This document shows, piece by piece, positions 8,704-16,890 of a DNA stretch of 64,000 nt. The stretch spans positions 1 through 64,000 of the forward strand of contig JAXLRU010000006.1 of assembly GCA_046330935.1 (NCBI GenBank), written 5' to 3'. The stretch's first letter is position 1, and each line of letters opens with the position of its first letter. Source of the DNA: JAXLRU01 sp046330935 (GTDB lineage: Bacteria; Actinomycetota; Actinomycetes; Actinomycetales; Kineosporiaceae). A program made the position numbers and the translations under genes. The notes under the pieces are model-generated. The model had not been told where the DNA came from. It ran no database searches and saw nothing but the letters and a program-made list of their open reading frames with translations.

Positions 8704-9609
8704 TCAGGCGCGGAAGTCCGTCTCGGCCATGGCCGCGGCCAGGGCGTCGTCCCAGGCGCGCAGCGGCGCCATGCCGGCCGCGGCCCAGGCGTCGTGGCCG
8801 AGGACCGAGAAGGGCGGGCGAGGCGCCGGACGCGCGAACTCGGCGGCCGTCGTCGGCTCCACGCGCTGCGGGTCGGCACCCAGCAGCTCGAAGATCCGGC
8901 GGGCGAACCCGAACCAGGTGGTCCGGCCCGACGACGTCGCGTGGTAGGTCCCCGCGGGCGGGCGCTGCACCAGGACCTCGGCGATCCGCGCGGCGAGGTC
9001 GCGGGTCCACGTCGGCTGGCCGTGCTCGTCCTCGACGACCTTCAGCGTGGGCCGCGAGGCCTCCAGCCGGGCCATCGTGCGCACGAAGCTGGGCCCGTTG
9101 GACCCGTAGAGCCAGGCCGTGCGCAGGATCCAGTGGTCGGTGGGCAGGTGCGCCCGCACCGCCCACTCCCCTGCGGCCTTCGTCCGGCCGTAGGCGAGCT
9201 TGGGGGCGATCGGCGCGTCCTCCGCGTAGGGCTGCGTGGCGTCGCCGGCGAACACGTAGTCGGTGGAGATGTGCACCAGCGGGATCCCCGCGGCCGCGCA
9301 CGCGGTCGCGAGGTTCGCCGGGGCTACCGCGTTGACCATGAAGGCCGCGGCCTCCTTCGTCTCGGCGTCGTCCACCGCCGTCCACGCGGCGCAGTTGACC
9401 ACGGCGTCGAAGCCGGTGACGGACGCCGAGACGGCGGCGGCGTCCGTGAGGTCGAGCTCCTCGCGGTCCCAGGCCGTCACCTCGAACGGCTCACGCCCCG
9501 CGTCCGTGCGGGTGAGCTCGGCCACGACGTCGGTGCCCAGCATGCCCTTGGCGCCGGCGACGAGGACGCGACGGATGGGACGGGGAGGCTGCCCCGTCGG
9601 CACGGTCAT
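8704..9609 (-). CDS. rfbD: dTDP-4-dehydrorhamnose reductase
   Basis: Last step of dTDP-L-rhamnose synthesis, the NAD(P)H reduction of dTDP-4-dehydro-L-rhamnose. 301 residues, the usual length. Rossmann motif GAKGMLG lies near residue 20, the SDR-type active-site stretch is HISTDYVFAGD, and the YGRTKAAGE motif carries the catalytic Tyr and Lys. It follows rfbB by 13 nt in the same direction, so they form one transcription unit. L-rhamnose is needed for the arabinogalactan-type linkage and for rhamnose-containing wall polymers in actinobacteria. The presence of rfbA and rfbC further along confirms a full pathway. Confidence 0.95.
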   Translation of the reverse strand: MTVPTGQPPRPIRRVLVAGAKGMLGTDVVAELTRTDAGREPFEVTAWDREELDLTDAAAVSASVTGFDAVVNCAAWTAVDDAETKEAAAFMVNAVAPANLATACAAAGIPLVHISTDYVFAGDATQPYAEDAPIAPKLAYGRTKAAGEWAVRAHLPTDHWILRTAWLYGSNGPSFVRTMARLEASRPTLKVVEDEHGQPTWTRDLAARIAEVLVQRPPAGTYHATSSGRTTWFGFARRIFELLGADPQRVEPTTAAEFARPAPRPPFSVLGHDAWAAAGMAPLRAWDDALAAAMAETDFRA

Positions 9610-9622
9610 CGCGGGCCCCGCG

Positions 9623-10612
9623 TCAGTGCGCCAGCGCGGCGCGGGCCTTGAGCGGCTCCCACCACGAGCGGTTGTCGCGGTACCAGGCCACCGTGTCGGC
9701 CAGGCCCTGATCGAACGGCACGCGGGGGGCGTACCCGAGCTCGGCGCCGATCTTGGAGATGTCGACGGAGTAGCGCAGGTCGTGACCCTTGCGGTCCGCG
9801 ACGCGCTCCACGCGCGACCAGTCCGTGCCGGTGGCCTCGAGCAGGCGCTCGGTCAGCTCGCGGTTGGTGAGCTCGGTGCCGCCGCCGATGTTGTAGACCT
9901 CGCCGGTGCGGCCCTTGGCCAGCACCAGGGAGATGCCGTAGCAGTGGTCGTCGACGTGCAGCCAGTCGCGCACGTTGAGGCCCTCGCCGTACAGCGGCAC
10001 GTTCTTGCCGTCGATGAGGTTGGTGACGAACAGCGGGACGACCTTCTCGGGGAACTGGTACGGCCCGTAGTTGTTCGAGCAGCGCGTGATCACGACGTCG
10101 AGGCCGTGGGTGCGGGCGTAGGACCGCGCGATCAGGTCGGAGCCGGCCTTGCTGGCGCTGTAGGGGCTGTTCGGCTCCAGCGGGTGCGTCTCGGGCCAGG
10201 ACCCCTCGGGGATCGAGCCGTACACCTCGTCGGTGGAGACGTGCAGGAACCGGCCGACCTTGAGCTCGAGCGCGGCGTCGAGGAGGGTCTGCGTGCCGAC
10301 AACGTTCGTCATCACGAACTCGGTGGAGCCCATGATGGAGCGGTCGACGTGCGATTCCGCGGCGAAGTGGACGACGGCGTCGGCCCCCGCGAGGACGTCG
10401 CGCACGAGGCCCTGGTCGAGGATGTCACCGTGCACGAACCGCAGCCCGGGGCTGTCCTTCACCGGGTCGAGGTTGGCCAGGTTGCCCGCGTAGGTGAGCT
10501 TGTCGAGGACGGTGACCTCGGCGCCCACGAACTCCGGATACCCGCCACTGAGCAGAGTGCGGACGAAGTGCGAGCCGATGAAACCGGCTCCTCCCGTCAC
10601 CACGAGCTTCAC
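9623..10612 (-). CDS. rfbB: dTDP-glucose 4,6-dehydratase
   Basis: Second step of dTDP-rhamnose synthesis, the NAD-dependent conversion of dTDP-glucose to dTDP-4-dehydro-6-deoxyglucose. The N-terminal motif is GGAGFIGSHF. HVSTDEVYGS is followed by NSPYSASKAGSD with the YxxxK pair, and NNYGPYQFPEK is diagnostic of RfbB. GTG at 10612 is preferred (329 residues, VKLVVTGGAGFIG). The stretch GAGAGGG lies 9 nt upstream, while the earlier ATG at 10633 has no ribosome binding site. It is co-transcribed with rfbD. Confidence 0.95.
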   Translation of the reverse strand: MKLVVTGGAGFIGSHFVRTLLSGGYPEFVGAEVTVLDKLTYAGNLANLDPVKDSPGLRFVHGDILDQGLVRDVLAGADAVVHFAAESHVDRSIMGSTEFVMTNVVGTQTLLDAALELKVGRFLHVSTDEVYGSIPEGSWPETHPLEPNSPYSASKAGSDLIARSYARTHGLDVVITRCSNNYGPYQFPEKVVPLFVTNLIDGKNVPLYGEGLNVRDWLHVDDHCYGISLVLAKGRTGEVYNIGGGTELTNRELTERLLEATGTDWSRVERVADRKGHDLRYSVDISKIGAELGYAPRVPFDQGLADTVAWYRDNRSWWEPLKARAALAH

Positions 10613-10740
10613 GCCGGTCGACCCTCTCGTCATCTGTCATGAAAGTCGACGCCGGCACGGATGCGCGGCGTCGTCGATCGGCACCCTACCCGAGCGCCCT
10701 CGCAGGCCGGAGGCGTCTTCGGGGAATCAGGGGCTGCGCC

Positions 10741-10746
10741 TAGGCT
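10741..10746 (+). promoter_or_regulatory. Probable -10 box TAGGCT of a leaderless promoter
   Basis: TAGGCT is followed by 6 nt and then the GTG at 10753. The same box and spacing recurs before ugd (plus strand) and galE (minus strand). Confidence 0.6.
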
Positions 10747-10752
10747 GACCGG

Positions 10753-11625
10753 GTGGTGCTGCAGCCCGGGCGCGAGGCCCCCGCCGATCCCCGCGACCAG
10801 GTCGCGACCGTCCTGTCCGGAACGGGCCGGCGCGGCCGCCCGCTGATCGTGAGCCTGGCCCCGACGCCGACCGGCGTCGACCGCGACCCCATGTCGGCCC
10901 GGGCGATCTCGCTGTGGACCGCCAAGACCGCCAACTACGTCGTGGACGAGCTCGGCCTCGCCCCCGGCGACACCCTGGCCCTGGCGTTGCCCTGCCACTG
11001 GCAGGCGTGGGTGTGGCTGCTGGCGGGGGTGTGGAGCGGGGTCACCGTGGTGCCGCTGCGTCCCGGCGATCCCCTGCCCGCCGACGCCTCGGTCCTCGTC
11101 ACCACCGCGGCGCAGGCCGCCGCTGCGCCGGCGGGGGACGCCGGCGCCGCGGGCGTGGACGTCGTCGCGATGTCGCTGCTGCCGCTCGCCGTCCCTGGCC
11201 CCGTGCCCGCCGGGACGCTCGACTACGACACCGACGTCCGGGCCCACGGCGACCGCTTCTCGCCGTCGGCGCCGGCGGGGCGCGTGGCGTTGCCCCCGGC
11301 GGCCGACGCCGGCCTGCGCGACGCCGAGCTGCGGGACGCGGCGGGCGCCGTCCGAGCGGCCACGGCGCAGGACGCCGTCCTGCTCACCCGCCTGCCCTCC
11401 GACGCCGCCACGTTCGGCGCGGTCTGGTCCGCGCTCGTCGCCGGGGCCGGTCTCGTCCTCGCTCCCGGCCTGTCCGAGACGTTGGCGACGGCCACCCTCC
11501 CGGCGTCCGTGGCGTCCGCCCTGGTCGCCGAGGGGTGCACCCTGGCGGGCGACGACGACGCCGCGGCCGCGCTGGCCCGGGCGGGCGCCACGGGAAGCGG
11601 GACGGCTCAGGACCCGCCGGCCTGA
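10753..11625 (+). CDS. TIGR03089 family protein (AMP-binding-like, actinobacterial)
   Basis: 290-residue cytoplasmic protein of the TIGR03089 family. It resembles the N-terminal part of acyl-CoA synthetases but is far shorter, and the classic ATP-binding P-loop-like motif is not evident. Function is not established. In Mycobacterium tuberculosis the homolog Rv3268 lies beside rmlD and an LCP gene. Here it is divergent from rfbB and the first LCP gene is about 11 kb away, so the neighbourhood is partly conserved. The GTG start is 6 nt after a TAGGCT box, implying a leaderless mRNA. Its last 19 nt overlap the 3' end of the convergent glycosyltransferase gene. Confidence 0.75.
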   Translation: MVLQPGREAPADPRDQVATVLSGTGRRGRPLIVSLAPTPTGVDRDPMSARAISLWTAKTANYVVDELGLAPGDTLALALPCHWQAWVWLLAGVWSGVTVVPLRPGDPLPADASVLVTTAAQAAAAPAGDAGAAGVDVVAMSLLPLAVPGPVPAGTLDYDTDVRAHGDRFSPSAPAGRVALPPAADAGLRDAELRDAAGAVRAATAQDAVLLTRLPSDAATFGAVWSALVAGAGLVLAPGLSETLATATLPASVASALVAEGCTLAGDDDAAAALARAGATGSGTAQDPPA

Positions 11626-14600
11626 CGCCGGGCGTGTGCCTGCGCCGCCGCCTCCAGCAGCGTCGCGGCGCGGGCCCCGAAGGAGTGCTCGGCGCGGACC
11701 CGCTCGGCCAGCTGCGTCCGCTGGGGCTCCTCGGGCCACCCGTGAGGGGCCTGCGCCACCAGCGCGAGCAGCTCCCCGGTGCTGTCGAAGGTGCGCACCA
11801 GCCCGCCGAAGAGCTCTTCCACCCCCGCCACGCGGTCGCTGATCACGCGGGCGCCGCACGCCGCGGCGTCGAACAGCCGGTTGGACACGAACCCCAGCTC
11901 ACGCATGTCGGGCCAGTGGTCGTTGAGCACCACCCCCGCCCCCGCGTAGGCGGCGGGCACCTGGTCGTTGGGCAGGAACCGCGCCCGGACCAGCCGAGGG
12001 TCGACCAGGCCGTCCCACCTGCCGTAGAGGGCGACGTCGACGCCGGCCGCCAGCAGGTCGTGGACCACCGGGCGCCGCTGGGACCGCGAGTTGCCCACGA
12101 ACAGCACCTGCTCGCCGCTGTCCCGCGGGGCCGCATCGGGACGGAACCGGGCGGCGTCGGTGGCCTGCAGCAGGGCCCGGACCCCGCGGCCGGCCGGGCC
12201 CCAGCCCCTGGCCGTGGCCGCCTCCGCCCACGTCAGGCTCGCCGCGAACACGTCGTCGTAGGCGGCCAGCTCCTCGGCGTCGACCTGTTCGGGGTGGCTG
12301 ATCAGCCACAGCAGGGCCACCGCGTCCTCCGGCGGCACCACACGCTCCAGGCCGCGCAGGACGAGCACGACGTCGTCGTGCACCTCGCCCGGACGCCGCG
12401 GCGTCGCCCTGGAGTCGACCACGACGTCCTGCCCGAGCGCCTCCAACGCCGCGGCGAGGGCGCGGGCGAAGTGCGTGTCGCCCCAGTGCCACCCGGCGGG
12501 CCCCACGGGCGTCGCCGTCTTGATCGCCCAGCGCAGCGAGGGCGGGGACTGCTGCACGCGGGCGCGCAGCCGCCGCACCCCCCACCCGCCGTCCTCGAGC
12601 GCGACCGGCTCGAACCCCGCGGCCGCCCACGCGTCCGTCCCGGCCGACCCGCCCGCAGGCCCAGGCTCGGGCTGCGGCGAGGCGGCGCCGGGCACCAGCG
12701 GCACGGGGGTGATCCGGGAGCGCCGCGCGACGGGGTCGGCGGCCGCAGCGCGCGGCTTGGGCCCCACCACCGGCCAGGGCGGCCCGACGACCGCGCCCGT
12801 GACGGCGACGACGAGAGGGCCCTCGGCCCGCTCGCCCCGGTGCCGTGCGATCCGTCCGGTGAGATCGGCCTCGACCGCCTCGGCGGCCAGCGGGTCGGGG
12901 CCCCCGACGGCGACGACGTCGGCAGCCCACCACAGGCAGGCCCCCGGAGCCACGCCGTCGACGGGCAGGACGGCGCCCGCGCGGGCGGCGTCCTCGGGCG
13001 CCAGCCCGCTGAACAGCGCCAGCCGGCCGGCCCCGGACGGCGCCGAGACCGTGCCCGCGCTCACGACCGTCCCCGTCGCGTCGAGGACGACGGGCACGGC
13101 GGCCACGGCGCCACCGACCCCGCCGTCCTGCGGGGCGTCCCCGAGGGCCGCGGCCAGCAGGCCGGGGGTGCCGGGCCACGGCGCCAACCCCTCGGCGACA
13201 GCGAGGACGTGGCGGGAGTGCGAGGCCGCCAGCGCCCGGGCGAGGCCCAGCGGCACCCCCTCGGCGCGGGGGGCGCGCAGCACGCGCACCCGCGGGTGCA
13301 GGGCGAGCGCGGCGAGCACGGAGGCGGTGGCGCGGTCCTGGGCGTCGTCGACGACGACGACCTCCTCGGCCGCCCGCCCGGAGCCGCCGGTCGCGGGGAG
13401 GGTGAGCGCGCCGAGGGCCGTGCTCAGGGCCGGGCGCCATCCCCCGGTGGCGACGACCAGGACGGCGACGCCGTCGGGCCGCGACGGCGCCTCCCGGGTC
13501 AGCCGCGCCCAGTCGAGGTCGCGGCGCGCCTTCACCACCTCCCGCCACGCCGGGTCCTCGGCCGTGGTGATCCGGGAGGGGTCGGGGACGTCGCGGTAGC
13601 GCACCCCAACGAAGGGCACGAGCGCGATCTGGGTGCGTTCGGCCATCCGCCAGACGAGGTCGTAGTCGACGGTGCGACGCAGCGTCTCGTCGAACCCCCC
13701 GACCTCCTCCAGCAGGGCCACCTCGACGACCAGGGCGTTGAGGTCGACGTGGTTGGCGACCCGCAGCAGGGCCAGCGTCGCCTCCCGGTCGGGCGCGCCG
13801 AGGGCCCGGTAGCGGACCGAGCCGCCGGCGCCGTGTGCCTCCACCACGCTGTAGGCCGCGCGCAGGCCCCGCGCGTGCATGGTGGCGACGAGCGTGCGCA
13901 GGTGGTCGGGGGTCCAGGCGTTGTCCGAGTCGAGCCACGCCACGTACCGGCCGCGGGCGTGGGCCGCGGCGAGGTTGCGCGCCCGGCTCACCCCCTCGCC
14001 CCGCCCCTGGACGAGGCGGACGCGCGGATCGGCGGCGGCGGCCGCGGCGACCACGGCGGCGCTGTCGTCGTGCGAGCCGTCGTCGACGACGACGAGCTCC
14101 CAGTCGGTGAGGGTCTGCGCCTGAACCGAGGCGATGGCGGCCCCGATCAGGTGCTGCCGGTCGCGCACGGGCGTCACGACGCTCACGAGGGGGCGCGCAG
14201 GGTCGGGCGCGGGCAGGTCCCACCCGGCCGCCTCGGCGACGGTGCGGCGCGAGCCCGCCTGGTCGAAGGACGGCTGCCAGCGGGGGGCGCGGCGAAGTAC
14301 CTCAGCGGCGGTGCGCGCCGTGAGCGCCGCGCGGGCGGCGGCCAGCACCTCGGCGAGGGTGGGGGCGGGCATCCCCGTGGCCAGGAGGTCGGCCGGCAGG
14401 GGCAGCGGGGTGTCGGGCGACGCCGTCGCGACGAAGTGCCCCAGGGCACCACCGGGGTGGGTGCGGGAGGAGGGGTGGCGCGCCGCCCACGCCGCCGGGT
14501 CGAACAGCGGGTGCCCCGGGCGTTCCCTGGCCGTCCCCAGCAGCCGGACGAAGATGAGCAAGGGGGCCAGGGCGGGGGCGCCACGCCGGGCGCGGCCGTG

Positions 14601-14828
14601 GTCGACCCACGACGGCTCGACGAGCGGGTGCGGGCTGACGTCGCGCGTGGCGGCCCGCAGGAGGAAGTGCGCCAGCGCCGCCACCCGCCACCGGGGCGCG
14701 GAGGGCTCCTGCAGCCGGTACCAGGCGGGGTCGAACAGCCCGGCGCGGTGCAGGCGCAGCACGGCGCGCAGGCCGCGGGGCACCCTCCGGGCGGACCTCG
14801 CGACCTTCGTCAGGGACAGGCTCGTCAC
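11607..14828 (-). CDS. Large multidomain glycosyltransferase (GT2 plus GT-B-like C-terminus)
   Basis: 1073 residues in four parts. (1) Residues about 25-130 hold FDxxWY-type segments (GLFDPAWYRL, HPLFDPAAW) seen in the N-termini of some polysaccharide glycosyltransferases. (2) A complete GT2 domain from about 214 (PLVSVVTPVRDR) carries DSD at about residue 300 (WLDSDNAW). (3) A second, degenerate GT2-like region spans about 455-690. (4) A C-terminal GT1/CgeB-like region spans about 780-1065 (FVGNSRSQRR; DAAACGARVISDR). The enzyme could add two different sugars. Start is GTG, 8 nt after TAGATT. A frameshifted and shortened paralog lies at 25195. Donor and acceptor are unknown. Confidence 0.8.
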   Translation of the reverse strand: MTSLSLTKVARSARRVPRGLRAVLRLHRAGLFDPAWYRLQEPSAPRWRVAALAHFLLRAATRDVSPHPLVEPSWVDHGRARRGAPALAPLLIFVRLLGTARERPGHPLFDPAAWAARHPSSRTHPGGALGHFVATASPDTPLPLPADLLATGMPAPTLAEVLAAARAALTARTAAEVLRRAPRWQPSFDQAGSRRTVAEAAGWDLPAPDPARPLVSVVTPVRDRQHLIGAAIASVQAQTLTDWELVVVDDGSHDDSAAVVAAAAAADPRVRLVQGRGEGVSRARNLAAAHARGRYVAWLDSDNAWTPDHLRTLVATMHARGLRAAYSVVEAHGAGGSVRYRALGAPDREATLALLRVANHVDLNALVVEVALLEEVGGFDETLRRTVDYDLVWRMAERTQIALVPFVGVRYRDVPDPSRITTAEDPAWREVVKARRDLDWARLTREAPSRPDGVAVLVVATGGWRPALSTALGALTLPATGGSGRAAEEVVVVDDAQDRATASVLAALALHPRVRVLRAPRAEGVPLGLARALAASHSRHVLAVAEGLAPWPGTPGLLAAALGDAPQDGGVGGAVAAVPVVLDATGTVVSAGTVSAPSGAGRLALFSGLAPEDAARAGAVLPVDGVAPGACLWWAADVVAVGGPDPLAAEAVEADLTGRIARHRGERAEGPLVVAVTGAVVGPPWPVVGPKPRAAAADPVARRSRITPVPLVPGAASPQPEPGPAGGSAGTDAWAAAGFEPVALEDGGWGVRRLRARVQQSPPSLRWAIKTATPVGPAGWHWGDTHFARALAAALEALGQDVVVDSRATPRRPGEVHDDVVLVLRGLERVVPPEDAVALLWLISHPEQVDAEELAAYDDVFAASLTWAEAATARGWGPAGRGVRALLQATDAARFRPDAAPRDSGEQVLFVGNSRSQRRPVVHDLLAAGVDVALYGRWDGLVDPRLVRARFLPNDQVPAAYAGAGVVLNDHWPDMRELGFVSNRLFDAAACGARVISDRVAGVEELFGGLVRTFDSTGELLALVAQAPHGWPEEPQRTQLAERVRAEHSFGARAATLLEAAAQAHARRQAGGS

Positions 14829-14836
14829 GGCGGACC

Positions 14837-14842
14837 AATCTA
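14837..14842 (-). promoter_or_regulatory. Probable -10 box TAGATT of a leaderless promoter
   Basis: On the minus strand TAGATT is followed by 8 nt and the GTG at 14828; there is no Shine-Dalgarno-like sequence. Confidence 0.55.
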
Positions 14843-14899
14843 GGTGGGCGGGTGGCGGCGGTGACGCCGGCGTGACGACGCCGTCATCGGGGCAGCGAC

Positions 14900-14927
14900 G
14901 TCAATCGGGGCCCGCCTGCCCTATCGT
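14900..14927 (+). promoter_or_regulatory. Candidate promoter of the ABC exporter operon
   Basis: GTCAAT (14900-14905) and TATCGT (14922-14927) are separated by 16 nt, a plausible housekeeping -35/-10 pair. Confidence 0.4.
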
Positions 14928-15000
14928 GTCGGAGGATCGGCGCCGGACCGGCACGCGACGGCATCGCCGCTCGCCGGTCGCCCGCGGGGGGCCGGACCGG

Positions 15001-15018
15001 ATCGGGATCGGGATCGGA
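15001..15018 (+). repeat. Three direct hexamer repeats ATCGGG
   Basis: ATCGGG, ATCGGG and ATCGGA stand in tandem in the leader, immediately before the hairpin at 15021. Confidence 0.6.
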
Positions 15019-15020
15019 CG

Positions 15021-15049
15021 TCGCCGTCCGCGCAGCTCGCGGACGGCGA
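15021..15049 (+). other. Perfect 12-bp hairpin in the exporter leader
   Basis: Arms 15021-15032 and 15038-15049, 5-nt loop. It lies upstream of the coding region, where an attenuator or mRNA-stabilising element would be; it has no U-tract. Confidence 0.5.
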
Positions 15050-15167
15050 GACCGGCGTCACGTGCGTCCGCCACGGCGGACGAGGAGGAGTGCACGAGCG
15101 TGCTCGAGGTCCACAGCCAGGCCGCGCCGCGGCCAGGGGTCCGGCGTCCCGCCCCGCGAGCGGCGCG

Positions 15168-16058
15168 ATGAGCGCCCCCACCACCGACCAGCCGTCGCCC
15201 GAGGTCACCGCCCTCGCCCGCCGCTGGAACCTCGAGCCGCTGCGCGGCCGGCCCCGCTTCGGCGCCTACCTGGCGCAGATGTGGCAGCGCCGCGCGTTCA
15301 TGCTCGAGCTGGCGCGCTCGCGCTTCCGCGCGCAGAACGAGGCCGACCGGCTGGGCAGCGCCTGGATCATCCTGCTGCCGCTGCTCAACGCCCTGGTCTA
15401 CGGGACGATCTTCCGGTACCTCATCCCCAGCAAGCTCCCGAACTTCGTGCCGTACCTCGTCATCGGCGTCTTCATGTTCCAGTTCTTCGGGTCCTCGTTC
15501 CAGAACGGCGCCCGGGTGATCCACGCGAACAAGGGCCTCGTGACGAGCCTGCACTTCCCCCGCGCCGTGCTGCCGCTGGCGGCCGTCCTGCAGGAGATGT
15601 TCGCGCTGCTGTGGAGCGTGGCGGCGATGCTGGGCATCCTCCTGCTCCTGGGCGAGTGGCCGCAGGTCAGCTGGCTGCTGCTGCCCCCGATCGTCGCCGT
15701 CTACGCGGTGTTCAACGCGGGGATCGCCCTCATCGCGGCGCGGGCCACCGCGAAGCTGCGCGACATCGCCCAGCTGGTGCCCTTCATCACGCGCGTCTTC
15801 TTCTACATCAGCGGGATCTTCTACCACCACACCTCCACCAGCGGCAGCCGCAACCCGATGGGCCTGCTGATGGAGTACAACCCCGTGGCGAACTTCCTCA
15901 CGCTGTGCCGCGTGTCGCTGCTCGGCCGCGCGCACATCGTGTCCAACGACTGGAACCTGCTGCACCAGTTCGGCATCGCCGCGCTGTGGGCGGTCGTCCT
16001 GTTCGTCGCGGGCTTCGTGTGGTTCTGGCGGGCCGAGGAAGAGTACGGCCGCGACTGA
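15168..16058 (+). CDS. ABC-2 type polysaccharide exporter permease (Wzm/TagG-like)
   Basis: 296-residue integral membrane subunit with about six spans. Family features are the N-terminal ARSRFRAQNEADRLGSAW stretch before the first span, SFQNGARVIHANKGLVTSLHFPR in the middle, and a C-terminal FVWFWRAEEEYGRD. With the next gene it would export a lipid-linked glycan or teichoic-acid-like polymer across the cytoplasmic membrane. ATG at 15168 begins a normal N-terminus (MSAPTTDQPSPEV). The in-frame GTG at 15090 would add 26 unlikely residues. The ATPase gene starts 1 nt after the stop. Confidence 0.88.
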   Translation: MSAPTTDQPSPEVTALARRWNLEPLRGRPRFGAYLAQMWQRRAFMLELARSRFRAQNEADRLGSAWIILLPLLNALVYGTIFRYLIPSKLPNFVPYLVIGVFMFQFFGSSFQNGARVIHANKGLVTSLHFPRAVLPLAAVLQEMFALLWSVAAMLGILLLLGEWPQVSWLLLPPIVAVYAVFNAGIALIAARATAKLRDIAQLVPFITRVFFYISGIFYHHTSTSGSRNPMGLLMEYNPVANFLTLCRVSLLGRAHIVSNDWNLLHQFGIAALWAVVLFVAGFVWFWRAEEEYGRD

Positions 16059-16059
16059 C

Positions 16060-16890
16060 ATGGGTGAGACTGTGAGCGTGAGCGACCCGCAGACTACGAC
16101 GGACCAGGAGCCCGGGCCCCGTCCGACACCGGTCCGCACCGAGGACAGCAGACCGACGGTGATCGTCGACGGCCTGCACGTGATCTACCACGTCTTCGCG
16201 ACCGGGCGACCGGTCAAGGGCGAGGCCGGCAAGCGGCTGCTCAAGCGCGCCCCCGCGCTGCGGCGGATGCACCAGGTGCACGCGCTCAAGGGCGTCTCGT
16301 TCACCGCCTACGAGGGCGACGCGATCGGCGTCATCGGCCACAACGGCTCGGGCAAGTCGACGATGCTGCGCGCCCTGTGCGGGCTGACGCCCGCCGCCAG
16401 GGGCACCATCTACGCCGACGGCAAGCCGACGCTGCTGGGCGTCAACGCCGCCATGATCAACGAGATGTCGGGCGAGCGGAACATCGTCCTCGGCGGGCTC
16501 GCCCTGGGCATGACCCGCGAGGAGGTGGCCGAGCGCTACACGGACATCGCGTCCTTCGCGGGGATCGACGACTTCCTCGACCTGCCCATGCGCACGTACT
16601 CCTCCGGCATGCAGGCACGGCTGAGGTTCGCCATCGCCGCGTCGGTCTCCCACCGCGTGCTGATGATCGACGAGGCGCTGGCCGTGGGCGACAAGCAGTT
16701 CCAGCTGCGCTCGGAGGCCCGGATCGCGCAGCTGCGCGAGCAGGCGGGCACGGTGTTCCTGGTCAGCCACTCGATGCAGTCGATCCTCGACACCTGCAAC
16801 CGCACGATCTGGATCCACAAGGGCGAGCTGCGCATGGACGGCCCCACCGCCGAGGTCGTGGCCGCCTACGAGGAGTCGGTGAAGAAGTGA
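16060..16890 (+). CDS. ABC exporter ATP-binding subunit (Wzt/TagH-like)
   Basis: 276 residues with a complete nucleotide-binding domain: Walker A GHNGSGKST (near residue 90), signature YSSGMQARLRFAIA, Walker B LMIDEALAVGD, and H-loop VSHS. The SSGM form of the signature is typical of polysaccharide exporters. It ends shortly after the ATPase core, without the carbohydrate-binding C-terminal domain found in some Wzt proteins. So it probably does not recognise the glycan terminus itself. It partners with the permease 1 nt upstream. The stop overlaps the next glycosyltransferase start (GTGA). Confidence 0.9.
   Translation: MGETVSVSDPQTTTDQEPGPRPTPVRTEDSRPTVIVDGLHVIYHVFATGRPVKGEAGKRLLKRAPALRRMHQVHALKGVSFTAYEGDAIGVIGHNGSGKSTMLRALCGLTPAARGTIYADGKPTLLGVNAAMINEMSGERNIVLGGLALGMTREEVAERYTDIASFAGIDDFLDLPMRTYSSGMQARLRFAIAASVSHRVLMIDEALAVGDKQFQLRSEARIAQLREQAGTVFLVSHSMQSILDTCNRTIWIHKGELRMDGPTAEVVAAYEESVKK

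Larger units (their letters stand above)
14843..15167. other. Intergenic region with long 5' leader of the ABC exporter operon
   Basis: About 325 nt between divergent genes. It holds the candidate exporter promoter (14900-14927), three hexamer repeats (15001-15018) and a perfect hairpin (15021-15049). From the promoter to the ATG is roughly 230 nt of untranslated leader, which contrasts with the leaderless genes around it. Confidence 0.5.

Noticed and set aside
10914..14843. A 1309-codon plus-strand frame over the TIGR03089 and multidomain GT region
   Set aside because: Arg/Gly/Pro-rich with no motifs; both real genes there have family signatures in other frames.
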